Source: Cesiribacteraceae bacterium YIM B00369 (GTDB lineage Bacteria > Bacteroidota > Bacteroidia > Cytophagales > Cyclobacteriaceae). From it: a stretch of 64,000 bases of DNA. Both the position numbers and the translations under genes were made by a program. The DNA lies in assembly GCA_017948555.1 (NCBI GenBank), contig JAFMYY010000003.1, forward strand, positions 124,001 through 188,000, written 5' to 3'. The notes under the pieces were generated by a model that had not been told where the DNA came from, did no database searches, and was given only the letters and a program-made list of their open reading frames with translations. This document shows, piece after piece, positions 17,168-27,228 of this stretch; positions within the stretch are counted from its first letter, which is position 1, and each line of letters opens with the position of its first letter.

Positions 17168-19207
17168 ATGGATTTTAATTTAGTTTCTGATTACCAACCC
17201 ACCGGAGACCAGCCAAAGGCAATTGAGCAGCTGGTTAAAGGGATAAATGAAGGAGAACAGTCGCAGGTGCTGCTGGGGGTTACCGGCTCAGGTAAAACTT
17301 TTACCGCTGCCAATGTAATCCAGCAGGTGAGCAAACCAACTCTTGTGCTTAGCCACAATAAAACCCTGGCTGCCCAGCTGTACGGGGAGTTTAAGCAGTT
17401 CTTTCCCGATAATGCAGTGGAGTATTTCATCTCCTACTACGACTACTATCAGCCCGAAGCTTTTATTCCTACCTCAAACCTGTACATCGAAAAAGACCTT
17501 TCCATAAATGAAGAAATAGAAAAGCTGCGCCTGAGTGCTTCTTCTGCCCTACTCTCCGGCCGGCGCGATGTTATTGTGGTAGCTTCCGTATCGTGTATAT
17601 ATGGTATAGGCAACCCCGAAGAGTTCAGCAAAAACGTAATCAAAATTCAGGAAGGGGACCGCATCCCGCGAAACCAGTTCCTCTTTATGCTGGTGGATAT
17701 TCTCTACAGCCGTACGGAAGGAGAGTTTAAACATGGCAACTTCAGGGTAAAAGGAGATACAGTAGATATTTTCGTGGCCTATGCCGACTTTGCCTACCGC
17801 ATTATTTTCTGGGGCGATGAAATCGAAGCTATACAGCGCATCGATCCCCTTACGGGTAAAAAGCTGTCCGATGAGCGCCTGATCTCTATCTTTCCTGCCA
17901 ACCTCTTTGTTACAGGAAAAGATGTACTTCAGCAGGCAGTTAAAGAAATTCAGTACGACCTTACCGACCAGATAAGCCTCTTTGAAAAAGACAGGCGCCT
18001 GCTTGAAGCAGCCAGAATTAAGGAGCGGACAGAGTTTGACCTTGAAATGATCCGCGAACTGGGGTACTGCTCCGGGGTGGAAAACTACAGCCGCTATTTC
18101 GACCGCAGGCAACCGGGGGCACGCCCCTTCTGCCTGCTGGATTATTTTCCTGACGATTACCTGATGATCATTGATGAGAGCCATGTAACTGTTCCGCAGG
18201 TTCGCGCCATGTGGGGAGGCGACAGGGCAAGAAAGATCAACCTGGTGGACTATGGTTTCCGCCTGCCCTCTGCCCTCGACAACCGCCCGCTTACCTTTAA
18301 TGAGTTTGAGGAAAAAATGACACAGGTAATCTTCGTGAGCGCCACACCCGCCGATTATGAGCTCCGGAAAACAGAAGGCACTGTAGTGGAGCAGATTATC
18401 CGCCCGACCGGTCTGCTCGATCCGGTAATTGATGTACGCCCAAGCCTGAACCAGATTGACGATTTGCTGGAAGAGATTGAAAAACGCACAAAAGTGAACG
18501 AGCGGATATTGGTGACCACACTTACCAAACGAATGGCCGAGGAGCTTACCAAGTATATGGAGCGGGCAAACATTCGGTGCCGCTATATCCACTCGGAGGT
18601 AAAAACCCTCGACAGGGTGGAGATTCTGCGCGACCTGCGCCTGGGCGAGTTTGATGTGCTCGTAGGGGTTAACCTGCTCCGTGAGGGTCTTGACCTGCCT
18701 GAAGTGTCGCTGGTAGCCATTCTCGATGCCGACAAGGAAGGTTTCCTCCGTAACGAACGCTCCCTGGTGCAGACAATAGGCCGGGCAGCCCGTAACGCCA
18801 ACGGCTACGTTATTATGTATGCCGATAAGGTAACTGATTCAATGCAGAAAGCCATTGACGAAACCACCCGCCGCCGTGCCATTCAGATTGCCTATAACGA
18901 AGAGCATGGCATTACCCCTACTACGGTGCTAAAATCGCGCGAAGCTATTTTAGGCTCCACCAAAGTAGCTGATTCCAAGAAGTATGAAGTGGGCAAAGGA
19001 AAGAACTACTATGCCGGTCCGGAAGAAGCTTCCGTGGCAGCCGACCCTGTAGTGGCCTACATGAAACCCGAACAGCTGGAGAAGCTTATTAAGGAAACCC
19101 AAAAGCGGATGGAAAAAGCCGCCAAAGAACTCGACTTCATCCAGGCAGCCCAGCTGCGCGACGAGCTGATGGACCTGAAAAAGCTGAAGGAGGAGAAGGA
19201 AGGGTAG
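17168..19207 (+). CDS. uvrB: Excinuclease ABC subunit B
   Basis: 679 residues, full length. Walker [11 protein letters not shown] (37-46), the damage-sensing beta-hairpin [12 protein letters not shown], helicase motif II DESH, the QTIGRAARN motif VI and a C-terminal UVR domain (about 635-672) that contacts UvrC. UvrB verifies DNA damage handed over by UvrA and recruits UvrC for incision. There are no neighbours of the same pathway. Long open frames on the opposite strand (for example 17549-18592) are codon-bias shadows. Confidence 0.98.
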   Translation: MDFNLVSDYQPTGDQPKAIEQLVKGINEGEQSQVLLGVTGSGKTFTAANVIQQVSKPTLVLSHNKTLAAQLYGEFKQFFPDNAVEYFISYYDYYQPEAFIPTSNLYIEKDLSINEEIEKLRLSASSALLSGRRDVIVVASVSCIYGIGNPEEFSKNVIKIQEGDRIPRNQFLFMLVDILYSRTEGEFKHGNFRVKGDTVDIFVAYADFAYRIIFWGDEIEAIQRIDPLTGKKLSDERLISIFPANLFVTGKDVLQQAVKEIQYDLTDQISLFEKDRRLLEAARIKERTEFDLEMIRELGYCSGVENYSRYFDRRQPGARPFCLLDYFPDDYLMIIDESHVTVPQVRAMWGGDRARKINLVDYGFRLPSALDNRPLTFNEFEEKMTQVIFVSATPADYELRKTEGTVVEQIIRPTGLLDPVIDVRPSLNQIDDLLEEIEKRTKVNERILVTTLTKRMAEELTKYMERANIRCRYIHSEVKTLDRVEILRDLRLGEFDVLVGVNLLREGLDLPEVSLVAILDADKEGFLRNERSLVQTIGRAARNANGYVIMYADKVTDSMQKAIDETTRRRAIQIAYNEEHGITPTTVLKSREAILGSTKVADSKKYEVGKGKNYYAGPEEASVAADPVVAYMKPEQLEKLIKETQKRMEKAAKELDFIQAAQLRDELMDLKKLKEEKEG

Positions 19208-19218
19208 GTTTTAGACGG

Positions 19219-19393
19219 GAGATTGGAGACGTGAGATGTGAGATATGTGAATGGCAACTTTTTCTCTGTTTCAGGACGGGACATACCAAACAAAAAAAAA
19301 GAAGCTTTACCATTACAGTAAAGCCTCTTTTTTGTATCATGAATACATGAAGCGCAAGCATTCTTATTTCTCACGTCTCACGTCTCCCATCTC
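19219..19393. repeat. Imperfect 28-bp inverted repeat around a terminator (uvrB/sod)
   Basis: Arms 19219-19246 and 19366-19393 match in 25 of 28 positions as inverted copies. Each arm holds a GAGACGTGAGA-type motif. The arms bracket the bidirectional terminator at 19292-19333 between the convergent uvrB and superoxide dismutase genes. Confidence 0.8.
19292..19333. terminator. Bidirectional intrinsic terminator (uvrB / sod)
   Basis: A run of A, then GAAGCTTTAC, a 7-nt loop, GTAAAGCCTC and a run of T. The stem is 8-10 bp with one mismatch. It serves uvrB (plus) and the superoxide dismutase gene (minus). Confidence 0.85.
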
Positions 19394-19404
19394 TGATCTA
19401 ATAC

Positions 19405-20010
19405 TTATTTCGCCTGCTCGTATCTTTTAGCTACTGCATCCCAGTTTACCACATTCCAGAAAGCAGAGATATAGTCAGGACGCTTGTTCTGGTATTTCAG
19501 GTAATAAGCGTGCTCCCATACGTCAAGACCTAAGATTGGAGTACCTTTTTGCTCAGCAACATCCATAATAGGGTTATCCTGGTTTGCAGTAGAAGTTACA
19601 GCTACCTCGCCATTGGCGGTAACAATTAACCATGCCCAGCCTGATCCGAAACGGGTTGCAGCAGCATTGGCAAACTCTTCTTTGAATTTATCGAAAGAGC
19701 CGAATTTTTTGTTAATAGCTTCAGCAAGCGCACCGGAAGGCTGTCCGCCGCCGTTAGGTCCGATTACGCTCCAGAAAAGGTTATGATTGTAGTATCCGCC
19801 GCCATTGTTACGTACAGCAGTGTTTCCACCTACATTTTTAAGGATATCCTCAATAGACTTATTTGCCATATCAGTACCTTCAATTGCTCCGTTCAGCTTA
19901 TCGGTATAAGCTTTGTGGTGCTTGCCATGGTGGATTTCCATGGTTTGCTTGTCGATATGTGGTTCCAGCGCGTCAGACGCGTAAGGTAAAGGTTGAAGTT
20001 CAAATGCCAT
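19405..20010 (-). CDS. sodB: Superoxide dismutase (Fe/Mn)
   Basis: 201 residues. Metal ligands are visible: His27 in IHHGKHH, His in YYNHNLFW, and Asp and His in [13 protein letters not shown]. The [13 protein letters not shown] stretch is typical of Bacteroidota enzymes. It dismutates superoxide to peroxide and oxygen in the cytoplasm. Iron versus manganese (or cambialistic) use cannot be settled from these residues. It appears to be a single-gene unit, with tadA ending 120 bp upstream and a terminator downstream. Confidence 0.97.
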   Translation of the reverse strand: MAFELQPLPYASDALEPHIDKQTMEIHHGKHHKAYTDKLNGAIEGTDMANKSIEDILKNVGGNTAVRNNGGGYYNHNLFWSVIGPNGGGQPSGALAEAINKKFGSFDKFKEEFANAAATRFGSGWAWLIVTANGEVAVTSTANQDNPIMDVAEQKGTPILGLDVWEHAYYLKYQNKRPDYISAFWNVVNWDAVAKRYEQAK

Positions 20011-20130
20011 TTTAAAAATTTATTTAAAGGTTAAACAATGAATTAAATATATAAAAAAGCTTACAAAAAAAAGCTTAGTTCTGTTTTCGTCCGAAAGGTA
20101 TAGTATGCAGGCAAAAATCGCAACCCTCTG

Positions 20131-20580
20131 CTACTTTTTCCTTAATTTCCGGAAAAAATCGTCTACAAGCGCCTTACATTCCACACCAAGTATTCCCCGT
20201 GCCACTTCCGTTTTCGGGTGCAGGAGGGATGGTTGCATCCTGCTGTAGCCCCTCTTCTCATCCGACGCCCCGAACACCAGTTTATTCAGCTGCCCCCAAT
20301 ATAAGGCTCCTGCACACATATTGCAAGGCTCAAGGGTAACATAAAGCGTACAATCAGTAAGATATTTCCCGCCTGAATAATTGGCGGCAGCGGTTAAGGC
20401 AAGCATTTCGGCATGAGCTGTTACATCGTTCAGCCGCTCCGTCTGGTTATAGGCGCGGGCAATAATCCTGTTCCCGCTTACAACCACAGCTCCTACAGGA
20501 ATTTCACCCTCATCAAAAGCATACTGTGCCTGGCGGAGCGCTTCGCGCATATAATGTTCATCTGTATTAACCGATAACAT
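20131..20580 (-). CDS. tadA: tRNA-specific adenosine deaminase
   Basis: 149 residues. Zinc and catalytic residues are His56 and Glu58 in HAEM and Cys86/Cys89 in PCNMC; the VGAVVV strand and the GASDEKRG stretch near the C-terminus are typical. TadA deaminates A34 to inosine in tRNA-Arg(ACG). The gene begins 1 bp after the stop of the upstream minus-strand gene, so the two are very likely translated from one message. Confidence 0.95.
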   Translation of the reverse strand: MLSVNTDEHYMREALRQAQYAFDEGEIPVGAVVVSGNRIIARAYNQTERLNDVTAHAEMLALTAAANYSGGKYLTDCTLYVTLEPCNMCAGALYWGQLNKLVFGASDEKRGYSRMQPSLLHPKTEVARGILGVECKALVDDFFRKLRKK

Positions 20581-20581
20581 G

Positions 20582-21148
20582 TCAGAGTGTTTTTTTAATT
20601 CTGATAGTATTCATCATCTCCTCCGCCACAGGAGCCCAGCTCTGCTGCAGTTTAGCCGGAGCCGTTAAAGTACATACCACCACCTTGCCATTTACGAGGG
20701 CATAAGCAATATAAGTATACTTGCTAATGGCATTAGTCCTCCTCACAGCAGTTTCCTCCCCTGCCACCGTTCCTATAAATTCAAATATGGCCATCTGGTG
20801 TTTATTCACCTCCACCACTTCTTCCTTTATCATCTTCAGTTCGGAGTAAAGAGTGCTCAGGGAGGCTTTGTAAAAATCTTTTACAAGCGGAAGGTCAAAA
20901 TGCTGCCACTGGGTAGCGGACAGGTTTACACTAAAATCCACCAGACCATCCTGGCTGGTATATAAAGCAATGGGTGGCCGGGTGGAAACATACTTTTCCG
21001 ACAGTTCCTGCTCCCCCACCTGCCTGAAATTTTCCGGCAGATTAACACTGATATGGTCACTTATCTTTGTTTTCTTTAACTGAACAGGCACCTGAAACGC
21101 CAGAAGCAGAAAACTTAAAGAAAAAAGTAAAACGGATATTTTTTTCAT
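20582..21148 (-). CDS. Hypothetical exported protein
   Basis: 188 residues with a signal peptide (MKKISVLLFSLSFLLLAFQVPVQ). The rest is a single soluble domain (about 30-187) whose strands recall PsbP/DUF1795-like folds (SDHISVNLPENFRQV near the start, EEMMNTIRIKK at the end), but I do not recognise the family with certainty. It is probably periplasmic. It is the first gene of a two-gene unit with tadA, driven by the promoter at 21203-21234. Confidence 0.75.
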   Translation of the reverse strand: MKKISVLLFSLSFLLLAFQVPVQLKKTKISDHISVNLPENFRQVGEQELSEKYVSTRPPIALYTSQDGLVDFSVNLSATQWQHFDLPLVKDFYKASLSTLYSELKMIKEEVVEVNKHQMAIFEFIGTVAGEETAVRRTNAISKYTYIAYALVNGKVVVCTLTAPAKLQQSWAPVAEEMMNTIRIKKTL

Positions 21149-21202
21149 AAAGAAGATAAAAGCCCGCAGAAATTAAGCAGGCATTTCACTGATAGTAACG
21201 CG

Positions 21203-21234
21203 CAAAGGTAAGCAGGCAGTATAAGCCCGCCAAA
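21203..21234 (-). promoter_or_regulatory. Bacteroidota-type promoter for the exported protein/tadA unit
   Basis: On the minus strand, TTTG (21234-21231) is followed after 20 bp by TACCTTTG (21210-21203). Both elements match the consensus. The predicted start near 21197 leaves a leader of about 50 nt. Confidence 0.75.
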
Positions 21235-21266
21235 CAGGAAAGAAATTAGTTCTGGAAGAAAAACAT

Positions 21267-21411
21267 TTCACGCAAAGGACTCGGAGTATTTGCGCTAAGA
21301 CCACCAAGAGAAAAGAGAAAAGAGAAGGCTAAAAAGACTCCACAACATATTCAATCATCAGAAAAAACCCCTGCGGCCTTTGCGAAAAAACCTTTGCGGC
21401 CTTTGCGTGAA
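21267..21411. repeat. Inverted repeat of GCAAAGG-type units
   Basis: TTCACGCAAAGG at 21267-21278 has an exact inverted copy at 21400-21411. The right arm is preceded by further CCTTTGCG-type units (21377-21399). The unit resembles GCAAAGG-type intergenic repeats seen in other Bacteroidota genomes. Confidence 0.75.
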
Positions 21412-21484
21412 CTCTTTTAGCCCATTTCGCCAAAATTTTTACCCCATTACGCCCATTTCCGTTTTACTAAAGCCTAACTTCTGC

Positions 21485-21492
21485 TAACTTTG
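21485..21492 (+). promoter_or_regulatory. -7 promoter element for aspS
   Basis: TAACTTTG matches TAnnTTTG, 44 bp before the aspS ATG. A short direct copy (TAACTT) lies just upstream. No clear -33 TTTG is seen, only a T run at 21462-21465. Confidence 0.5.
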
Positions 21493-21535
21493 GCTCTTAA
21501 AAGAATATTTTTTTCTCAGACAGAATATAGGACCT

Positions 21536-23290
21536 ATGCTAAGAACACATACCTGCGGTGAACTCCGCCTTGAAGATAAAGGAAAAGAAGTAACCCTCTG
21601 CGGCTGGGCACAAACCATCCGCGATAAGGGCGGTGTGGTCTGGATAGACCTGCGTGACCGTTATGGCCTGGTACAGCTTATTTTTGAAGAGGGAGTAAGC
21701 AGCCAGGACCTGCTGAAACAAGCTGCCGGAATCCACCGCGAATATGTGTTAGAGGCCAAAGGAGAGGTTATTGAAAGGATCAGTAAAAACCCTAACATAC
21801 CTACCGGCGATATCGAAGTAAGGGTAAAGGAGCTGCGGATATTGAACAAGGCTAAAACTCCTCCGTTCCTGATCGAAGACGAAACCGATGGCGGCGAGGA
21901 CCTGCGCATGAAGTATCGTTACCTGGACCTTCGCAGAAATATTGTGCGCAAAAATTTTGAACTGCGCCACCGCATGATGCAGGAAACCCGCCGCTTCCTT
22001 GACGGTAAAAATTTTATGGAGGTGGAAACCCCTGTACTGATCAAATCCACTCCTGAAGGTGCCCGCGACTTTGTGGTTCCAAGCCGTATGAATCCGGGCG
22101 AGTTCTATGCGCTCCCCCAGTCGCCGCAAACCTTTAAGCAGTTACTGATGGTAAGCGGTTTCGACCGCTATTTCCAGATTGTTAAATGTTTCCGCGACGA
22201 AGACCTGCGCGCCGACCGCCAGCCTGAGTTTACCCAGATTGACTGCGAAATGGCTTTCGTTACTCAGGAAGATATCCTGAATACTTTCGAGGGCCTTGCC
22301 CGCCACTTGTTTTCGACCGTAAGAGGGGTTGATTTTGAAGAGTTCCCGCGCATGCAATATGCAGATGCCATGCGCCTGTATGGATCTGACAAGCCGGACA
22401 TTCGCTTTGGCATGCAGTTCGTGGAGCTGAATGAGCTTGCCCAAAACAAGGGCTTTAATGTTTTTGACCAGGCAGAACTTGTAGTGGGCATCAAGGCAGA
22501 AGGTTGTGCTGATTATACCCGTAAGCAGCTCGACGGCCTTACCGAATTTGTGAAGCGCCCTCAGATAGGCGCCAAAGGTCTGGTGTATGTAAAATGCAAT
22601 ACTGATGGCAGCTTTAAATCGTCGGTAGATAAGTTCTACAGCGAAGATGATCTGAAAGCCTGGGCAGAGAAAATGGATGCCAAACCCGGCGACCTCCTGC
22701 TGGTACTGAGCGGCGAAACTAACCATACCCGCAAAGCCATGAACGAGCTGCGCCTGCACATGGGCAGCGAGCTTGGCCTGCGCAGGCCGGATGATTACAA
22801 ACCACTGTGGGTACTTGACTTCCCGCTGCTGGAGTGGGATGAGGATACAAAGCGCTACCATGCCATGCACCACCCTTTTACCTCGCCAAAACCGGAGGAC
22901 ATGGACAAGCTCAATACAGATCCGGGAGCTGTACGGGCCAATGCCTATGATATGGTAATCAATGGCGTGGAAGTGGGTGGAGGTTCTATCAGGATCCACG
23001 ACCGCGGTGTACAGAAAAAGATGTTCGAGATGCTCGGCTTCAGCGACGAAGAAGCCCAGAAGCAGTTTGGCTTCCTGATGGATGCCTTTGAATTTGGTGC
23101 CCCTCCACACGGTGGTGTTGCCTTTGGTTTCGACAGGCTTTGTGCACTAATGGGTGGCAAGGACAGCATCCGCGACTTTATTGCATTCCCTAAAAACACC
23201 AGCGGCCGCGATGTGATGATTGACACTCCAAGCCGGATAAGCGACGACCAGCTGCGTGAACTGGAACTGGCAGTAAAGAGAAGTAATTAA
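21536..23290 (+). CDS. aspS: Aspartyl-tRNA synthetase
   Basis: 584 residues, the bacterial type with an N-terminal OB-fold anticodon domain (1-105), a class II core and a GAD insertion domain (about 290-420). Class II motif 2 ([18 protein letters not shown]) and motif 3 ([13 protein letters not shown]) are intact. It charges tRNA-Asp. Whether it is discriminating, or also charges tRNA-Asn, cannot be read here. An antisense frame of 322 codons (22142-23110) is a shadow. Confidence 0.98.
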   Translation: MLRTHTCGELRLEDKGKEVTLCGWAQTIRDKGGVVWIDLRDRYGLVQLIFEEGVSSQDLLKQAAGIHREYVLEAKGEVIERISKNPNIPTGDIEVRVKELRILNKAKTPPFLIEDETDGGEDLRMKYRYLDLRRNIVRKNFELRHRMMQETRRFLDGKNFMEVETPVLIKSTPEGARDFVVPSRMNPGEFYALPQSPQTFKQLLMVSGFDRYFQIVKCFRDEDLRADRQPEFTQIDCEMAFVTQEDILNTFEGLARHLFSTVRGVDFEEFPRMQYADAMRLYGSDKPDIRFGMQFVELNELAQNKGFNVFDQAELVVGIKAEGCADYTRKQLDGLTEFVKRPQIGAKGLVYVKCNTDGSFKSSVDKFYSEDDLKAWAEKMDAKPGDLLLVLSGETNHTRKAMNELRLHMGSELGLRRPDDYKPLWVLDFPLLEWDEDTKRYHAMHHPFTSPKPEDMDKLNTDPGAVRANAYDMVINGVEVGGGSIRIHDRGVQKKMFEMLGFSDEEAQKQFGFLMDAFEFGAPPHGGVAFGFDRLCALMGGKDSIRDFIAFPKNTSGRDVMIDTPSRISDDQLRELELAVKRSN

Positions 23291-23294
23291 ATTC

Positions 23295-23404
23295 AGAAGA
23301 CAGAAGTTAGAGGATAGACGCCAGAGGTTCAAAACCGGCAGGTATAGTCTATCTTCTAACCTCTATCTTCTAACCTCTATCTTCTAATCTCTATCTTCTA
23401 ATCT
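23295..23404. repeat. Four 14-bp tandem units forming a 25-bp imperfect inverted repeat
   Basis: Units of CTATCTTCTAACCT (last two with AATCT) run 23349-23362, 23363-23376, 23377-23390 and 23391-23404. The segment 23295-23319 is an inverted copy of 23347-23371 in 22 of 25 positions. It fills the gap between aspS and the YjbR-like gene. Confidence 0.9.
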
Positions 23405-23413
23405 CTTTCCATC

Positions 23414-23758
23414 ATGCACATAGAAGCATTTCGTGATTTTTGCCTGTCTTTGCCCTGGGCTACTGAGGATTTTCCTTTCGGAAATGAAACACTTGTCTTT
23501 AAAGTGGGCGGAAAAATATTTGCCCTTACTGATCCCGACCATTTTGAAAGCATAAACCTGAAATGCAATCCGGAGAAAGCCGTTGAACTGCGGGAGCTAT
23601 ATGAAGGAGTTTTGCCAGGCTACCATATGAATAAAAAGCACTGGAACACTGTGCTTACAGAGGCAGATGTACCGGATACGCTCCTGAAAGAAATGATTCT
23701 GGAATCTTATGAACTGGTAAAAGCCAGCCTGCCAAAAAAGGTGAGAGACCTCCTCTAA
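23414..23758 (+). CDS. MmcQ/YjbR family protein
   Basis: 114 residues covering the whole family domain (CyaY-like fold): FRDFCLSLPWATEDFPFGNETLVFKVGGKIFAL, then NLKCNPEKAVELRE and the ending YHMNKKHWNTV. The family is called DNA-binding in some databases, but its role is not established. Its stop overlaps the convergent asnB stop by 4 bp, leaving no room for a shared terminator. Confidence 0.9.
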   Translation: MHIEAFRDFCLSLPWATEDFPFGNETLVFKVGGKIFALTDPDHFESINLKCNPEKAVELRELYEGVLPGYHMNKKHWNTVLTEADVPDTLLKEMILESYELVKASLPKKVRDLL

Positions 23759-25662
23759 GCCATATACCTTTTCCACCAGTGCTGAAATACAATTAAACCC
23801 CAGATGCGGGCATGCACATCTCCGGGATTGGAAGAGAAGAGCTGCTCTTTCAGCTTTCTGGTTTCTGCTAAAGAAAAGATTCCCTGCTGCTGAATAAACT
23901 CATCTTCCAGCAGGTCGTGCTCAATCAGGCTGCGCAGCTCCGTGCGAAACCATTTCAACAGGGGCACCTCAAAGCCATGCTTAGGTCTTTTGTAAAGTTC
24001 TTCAGGCAATATTTCGCGGAAGGCATCCTGCACAATGCGCTTTTTCATTGATGCATTAATCTTGCTCTCCACCGGTAAACCAAAGGCAAAGGCCACCACT
24101 TCATGATCAAGGAAAGGAACCCGCACCTCCAGTCCATGTGCCATGCTCATCAGGTCCACCTTCGTCAGCATATCATTCGGCAATACCAGCTGCACATCGG
24201 TATACAGGAAGTCGTTCAGGTCGCCTCCTTCTTCAGGCATGGATTTTAAGATCTCACTCTTGTGGCTCCTGTACAGATCGCCATTTAATTTCTCCCGCAC
24301 AGAACCGGAAAGCAGCTTCAGGGCCTCCCCTTCCTCCACAAAACAGGCCCACCGCCAGTAACGCTCCCGCTCCGGCAGCCTCATGCCCTCCGCAAAGCGC
24401 TCCAGCTGCCTGAATTTATTCGAAAGAGGCGCCTGCCTTGATTTGGGCAGCATTTTCCAGAGAGGAAGCAGCTCCCGGGCCGCAGCCGTTTTCCAGCCGC
24501 CATTATAAGCCTTCAGGGCTGCTGCATGCTTATTATAGCCCGAGAAAATTTCATCGGCACCATCGCCGCTCAGCGCCACGGTAACCTTTTTCTTTGTATG
24601 CATACTCAGGATGTAAACCGGCAGAGCAGAGGAATCGGCAAAAGGCTCATCGAGGTAGTCCAGCACAGCGTGCAGTTGCTCATATAAATCATGGTTAGTG
24701 AGCGAAAAGACTGTATGCTCGGTTTTGAATTTATCGGCCACCAGTTTTGCATAGCGGGTTTCATCAAAGAAAGGCTCGTCTTTATAGCCAATACTAAAAG
24801 TATTCAGTTTTTCCACCTGCCGGCTGGCCAAAGCTGTTATTACCGAAGAGTCAATTCCTCCGCTCAGGAAACAGCCCAGAGGGACATCGGCCACCAGCCG
24901 CCGCTGTACCGATGTTTCCATCAAAGCCTGCAGTTTTTGTTTTTGCTCCTCATAAGTCCCGGTTTGCGCCTTTCCTTCTTCCCGGCTATAAGGCACCCTG
25001 TACCACTTCCGCAGCTTCAGCTTTCCCTTCTGCAGCTGCAAACATTCTCCGGGCATCAGTTTTTTTACCCCTTTGAGCATACAGTGGGGCGCAGGAACAT
25101 AATTCAGCTGCAGGTATAGCTGCAATGCTTCGTAGTTAAGCTCCCGGGGCAGGCCAAATGCGAGCAGGCATTTCATTTCCGAGGCAAAAAGAAACCGGTC
25201 TTCGTCCTGGTAATAGAGGAGCGGCTTTATGCCCATCCGGTCGCGGGCAGCAAAAAGAGTATCGGTTTGGGAATCATGAACAGCGAAGGCAAAGAAGCCA
25301 TTTAACTGCTCCATACAATCTTCACCATATTCTATATACATTTTCAGCAATACTTCAGTATCACTTTCAGAATGAAAAGAATATCCTTTTCCTTTCAACT
25401 GCTCCCGAAGCTGGCGGTAGTTATATATCTCCCCGTTAAAAACCATGGTGTACCTCCCCTCCTCATCCTTCATGGGCTGGGCACCACCGGTAGTTGTATC
25501 AATAATAGAAAGCCTGCGATGCCCCATACCCACAAAATAATCGGTATGCACACCGCGGCTGTCAGGCCCCCGCTGCTCCAGTGCATCCGTAGCACCGGAA
25601 AGGTTGATCATACTGATCCTGCCGATTTCATTAAATGCAACTATGCCGGTAATTCCACACAT
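23755..25662 (-). CDS. asnB: Asparagine synthase (glutamine-hydrolysing)
   Basis: 635 residues. The class II glutamine amidotransferase domain starts with Cys2 after Met removal (MCGITGI), with RGPDSRG, FNGEIYN and the ESDTEV motif. The synthetase domain carries the PP-loop LSGGIDSS (266-273) and ALSGDGADEIFSGY. It makes Asn from Asp using glutamine ammonia and ATP. Related enzymes in polysaccharide clusters amidate uronic acids, but nothing nearby suggests this. It seems to be monocistronic. Confidence 0.93.
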   Translation of the reverse strand: MCGITGIVAFNEIGRISMINLSGATDALEQRGPDSRGVHTDYFVGMGHRRLSIIDTTTGGAQPMKDEEGRYTMVFNGEIYNYRQLREQLKGKGYSFHSESDTEVLLKMYIEYGEDCMEQLNGFFAFAVHDSQTDTLFAARDRMGIKPLLYYQDEDRFLFASEMKCLLAFGLPRELNYEALQLYLQLNYVPAPHCMLKGVKKLMPGECLQLQKGKLKLRKWYRVPYSREEGKAQTGTYEEQKQKLQALMETSVQRRLVADVPLGCFLSGGIDSSVITALASRQVEKLNTFSIGYKDEPFFDETRYAKLVADKFKTEHTVFSLTNHDLYEQLHAVLDYLDEPFADSSALPVYILSMHTKKKVTVALSGDGADEIFSGYNKHAAALKAYNGGWKTAAARELLPLWKMLPKSRQAPLSNKFRQLERFAEGMRLPERERYWRWACFVEEGEALKLLSGSVREKLNGDLYRSHKSEILKSMPEEGGDLNDFLYTDVQLVLPNDMLTKVDLMSMAHGLEVRVPFLDHEVVAFAFGLPVESKINASMKKRIVQDAFREILPEELYKRPKHGFEVPLLKWFRTELRSLIEHDLLEDEFIQQQGIFSLAETRKLKEQLFSSNPGDVHARIWGLIVFQHWWKRYMA

Positions 25663-25804
25663 TATTTAATATGAGTAATGAGTTTTGAGACTGGAGCTCC
25701 TTCAGGTAAAGGTACACAATATGGCAATATGCAAAAAGATGGAACGTTCCTATTGTCGGATTGCCTGCAAAAAATTATTTTTAGAGGGTGAAAATGCGTT
25801 TGGT

Positions 25805-26380
25805 ATGAAGATGATGAAAACACAGGTTTCTTTGCGCCTGTACCCGGTATACTTTTTATGTTTCAGCCTTTTCCTGCTGGCCTCCTGTGGGGCAGGTAGT
25901 CATATACAAAAAACAAAAAGAGCGTATAAAGACAGCCCTCCTACAGAAAGAAAGGTTACTGAAAGAAAACCTGCAGAAAAAGCGGTTTTAAAACCACAAC
26001 AGCAGCAGGTAGTTTCTGCTGCCAGGAGTTATATGGGCGTTCCCTATAAGTGGGGCGGCACCAGCAGAGCAGGCATGGATTGCTCCGGCTTATTGATAAC
26101 CTCTTTCCGGACTGCCCAAATAGAACTGCCCCGCACCTCTGCCGATCAAAGTAAATATGGCAAAAAAGTAAGCCTTCATGAGCTGCAGCCAGGTGACCTT
26201 GTTTTTTTTGCTGCAAAAAAGGGAAGAGGAAAGATAACACATGTAGGGCTGGTTACGGAAGTGAGGGGAAAGAAAGAAGTTATGTTCATCCACTCCTCCA
26301 GTTCGCTGGGAGTAGTGGAAAATAATTTATACTCCGATTATTACCGGAAAATTTTCATAAAAGCCCAAAGGCCATTTTGA
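25805..26380 (+). CDS. NlpC/P60 family cell-wall endopeptidase, lipoprotein
   Basis: 191 residues from the ATG at 25805; a TTG further up in frame (25685) would add 40 residues before the signal peptide and is rejected. Lipobox L-L-A-S-C lies near residue 25, then a basic linker and the C40 domain. Catalytic Cys is in GMDCSGLL, the first His in ITHVGLVTE and the second polar residue in FIHSSSS. These enzymes cut gamma-D-Glu to diamino-acid bonds in peptidoglycan stems, here at an envelope membrane facing the periplasm. The stop codon overlaps the -33 element of the tRNA-Ala promoter. Confidence 0.93.
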   Translation: MKMMKTQVSLRLYPVYFLCFSLFLLASCGAGSHIQKTKRAYKDSPPTERKVTERKPAEKAVLKPQQQQVVSAARSYMGVPYKWGGTSRAGMDCSGLLITSFRTAQIELPRTSADQSKYGKKVSLHELQPGDLVFFAAKKGRGKITHVGLVTEVRGKKEVMFIHSSSSLGVVENNLYSDYYRKIFIKAQRPF

Positions 26381-26406
26381 TTTTAAAAACAGGCATCCTA
26401 TATTTG
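26376..26406 (+). promoter_or_regulatory. Consensus promoter for tRNA-Ala
   Basis: TTTG (26376-26379), a 19-bp spacer and TATATTTG (26399-26406) are a perfect match to the Bacteroidota primary sigma consensus. The tRNA begins 10 bp later. Confidence 0.85.
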
Positions 26407-26414
26407 CCACACAA

Positions 26415-26490
<76 letters not shown>

Positions 26491-26503
26491 CACTGATTAT
26501 CAG

Positions 26504-26536
26504 GGACTTGCAAAGGAATTTTGTAAGTCCTTTTTT
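26504..26536 (+). terminator. Intrinsic terminator after tRNA-Ala
   Basis: GGACTTGCAAA pairs with TTTGTAAGTCC (11 bp, one wobble) around a 5-nt loop, followed by six T. Confidence 0.9.
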
Positions 26537-26722
26537 ATTTAGCAAAACCCCGGTACAGCTTTCTAATCAGCTTGTGTGGAATATGGGATCAATCCGAAAT
26601 GTTTGGGAACAGCCTTTTATAGCCATATTATGGTAGTGTATTGAGGTTTGATCTTTTTCTTGTTTTAAGAAACACAAGCAGATTCTTTTAATTGTTGTAA
26701 TTATCATGGCATTAGCATCATC

Positions 26723-27057
26723 CTATTTGCTCCCCTGAAATATTGCCTGATCCGCATTCCCCAGAGCTTCTTTAGATTTTGAAACATGAACAATTACCTG
26801 ATCATCTGAAATAGTATTTTCTACTTCTTCCTGAAGTTTCCACCTCCCGATTACTTCTTTAGAGCGAATAATCCCATGCGGGCTCTCTACCTGATTTCTG
26901 TTTTCATACTCCTAAGTTTTAACTTTGGCAATTTTATCTATGGTAAAATGGCTCCGGAATAAAAAGCCTCTATTTTAAATGAAGGGGGGGCAGTATCTGC
27001 CGGAATGCCACAATTAAAAAGCAGAATAACTGTTTTATTTTTTACCGGATCAGGCAT
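26723..27057 (-). pseudogene. Decayed gene remnant, frameshifted and with an internal stop
   Basis: From an ATG at 27057 the minus strand reads MPDPVKNKTVILLFNCG and on to KIEAF. A one-base shift in a T run restores a second frame (LFRSHFTIDKIAKVKT), then a TAG, then an open segment of about 62 codons (EYENRNQVESPHG to AIFQGSK) ending at 26723. The composition of the segments looks like real protein. I do not recognise the family. It could be chance, but two linked open segments with coding-like content argue for a recent pseudogene. Confidence 0.5.
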
Positions 27058-27228
27058 AACATTTTTTTAATCTAATACCAATCACTAAAAAGGCGGGTAT
27101 TGGGTAAAGGAAAAAAGGCAAAATGAAGCAATAAATTATCGGGCAGGTTTAATTCTTCAAAATCAGAATTGTACCTCGGTTTACCAGGGGCTTACAACAA
27201 CGCAATAAGGAGTATCGACTATAATCAG

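Larger units (their letters stand above)
21149..21535. other. Divergent intergenic region with promoters and GCAAAGG-type repeats
   Basis: 387 bp with no gene. It holds the minus-strand promoter at 21203-21234, the inverted repeat at 21267-21411, an AGAGAAA-rich tract (21305-21325) and the aspS -7 element at 21485-21492. Confidence 0.7.

Noticed and set aside
17549-18592. Long minus-strand open frame of 347 codons opposite uvrB
   Set aside because: uvrB is unambiguous and the antisense frame is the mirror of its codon bias.
22142-23110. Minus-strand open frame of 322 codons opposite aspS
   Set aside because: A shadow of aspS; no protein-family motifs, high Cys/His content typical of antisense frames.
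23349-23404. Possible small CRISPR array
   Set aside because: Units are contiguous 14-mers with no spacers and no cas genes nearby.
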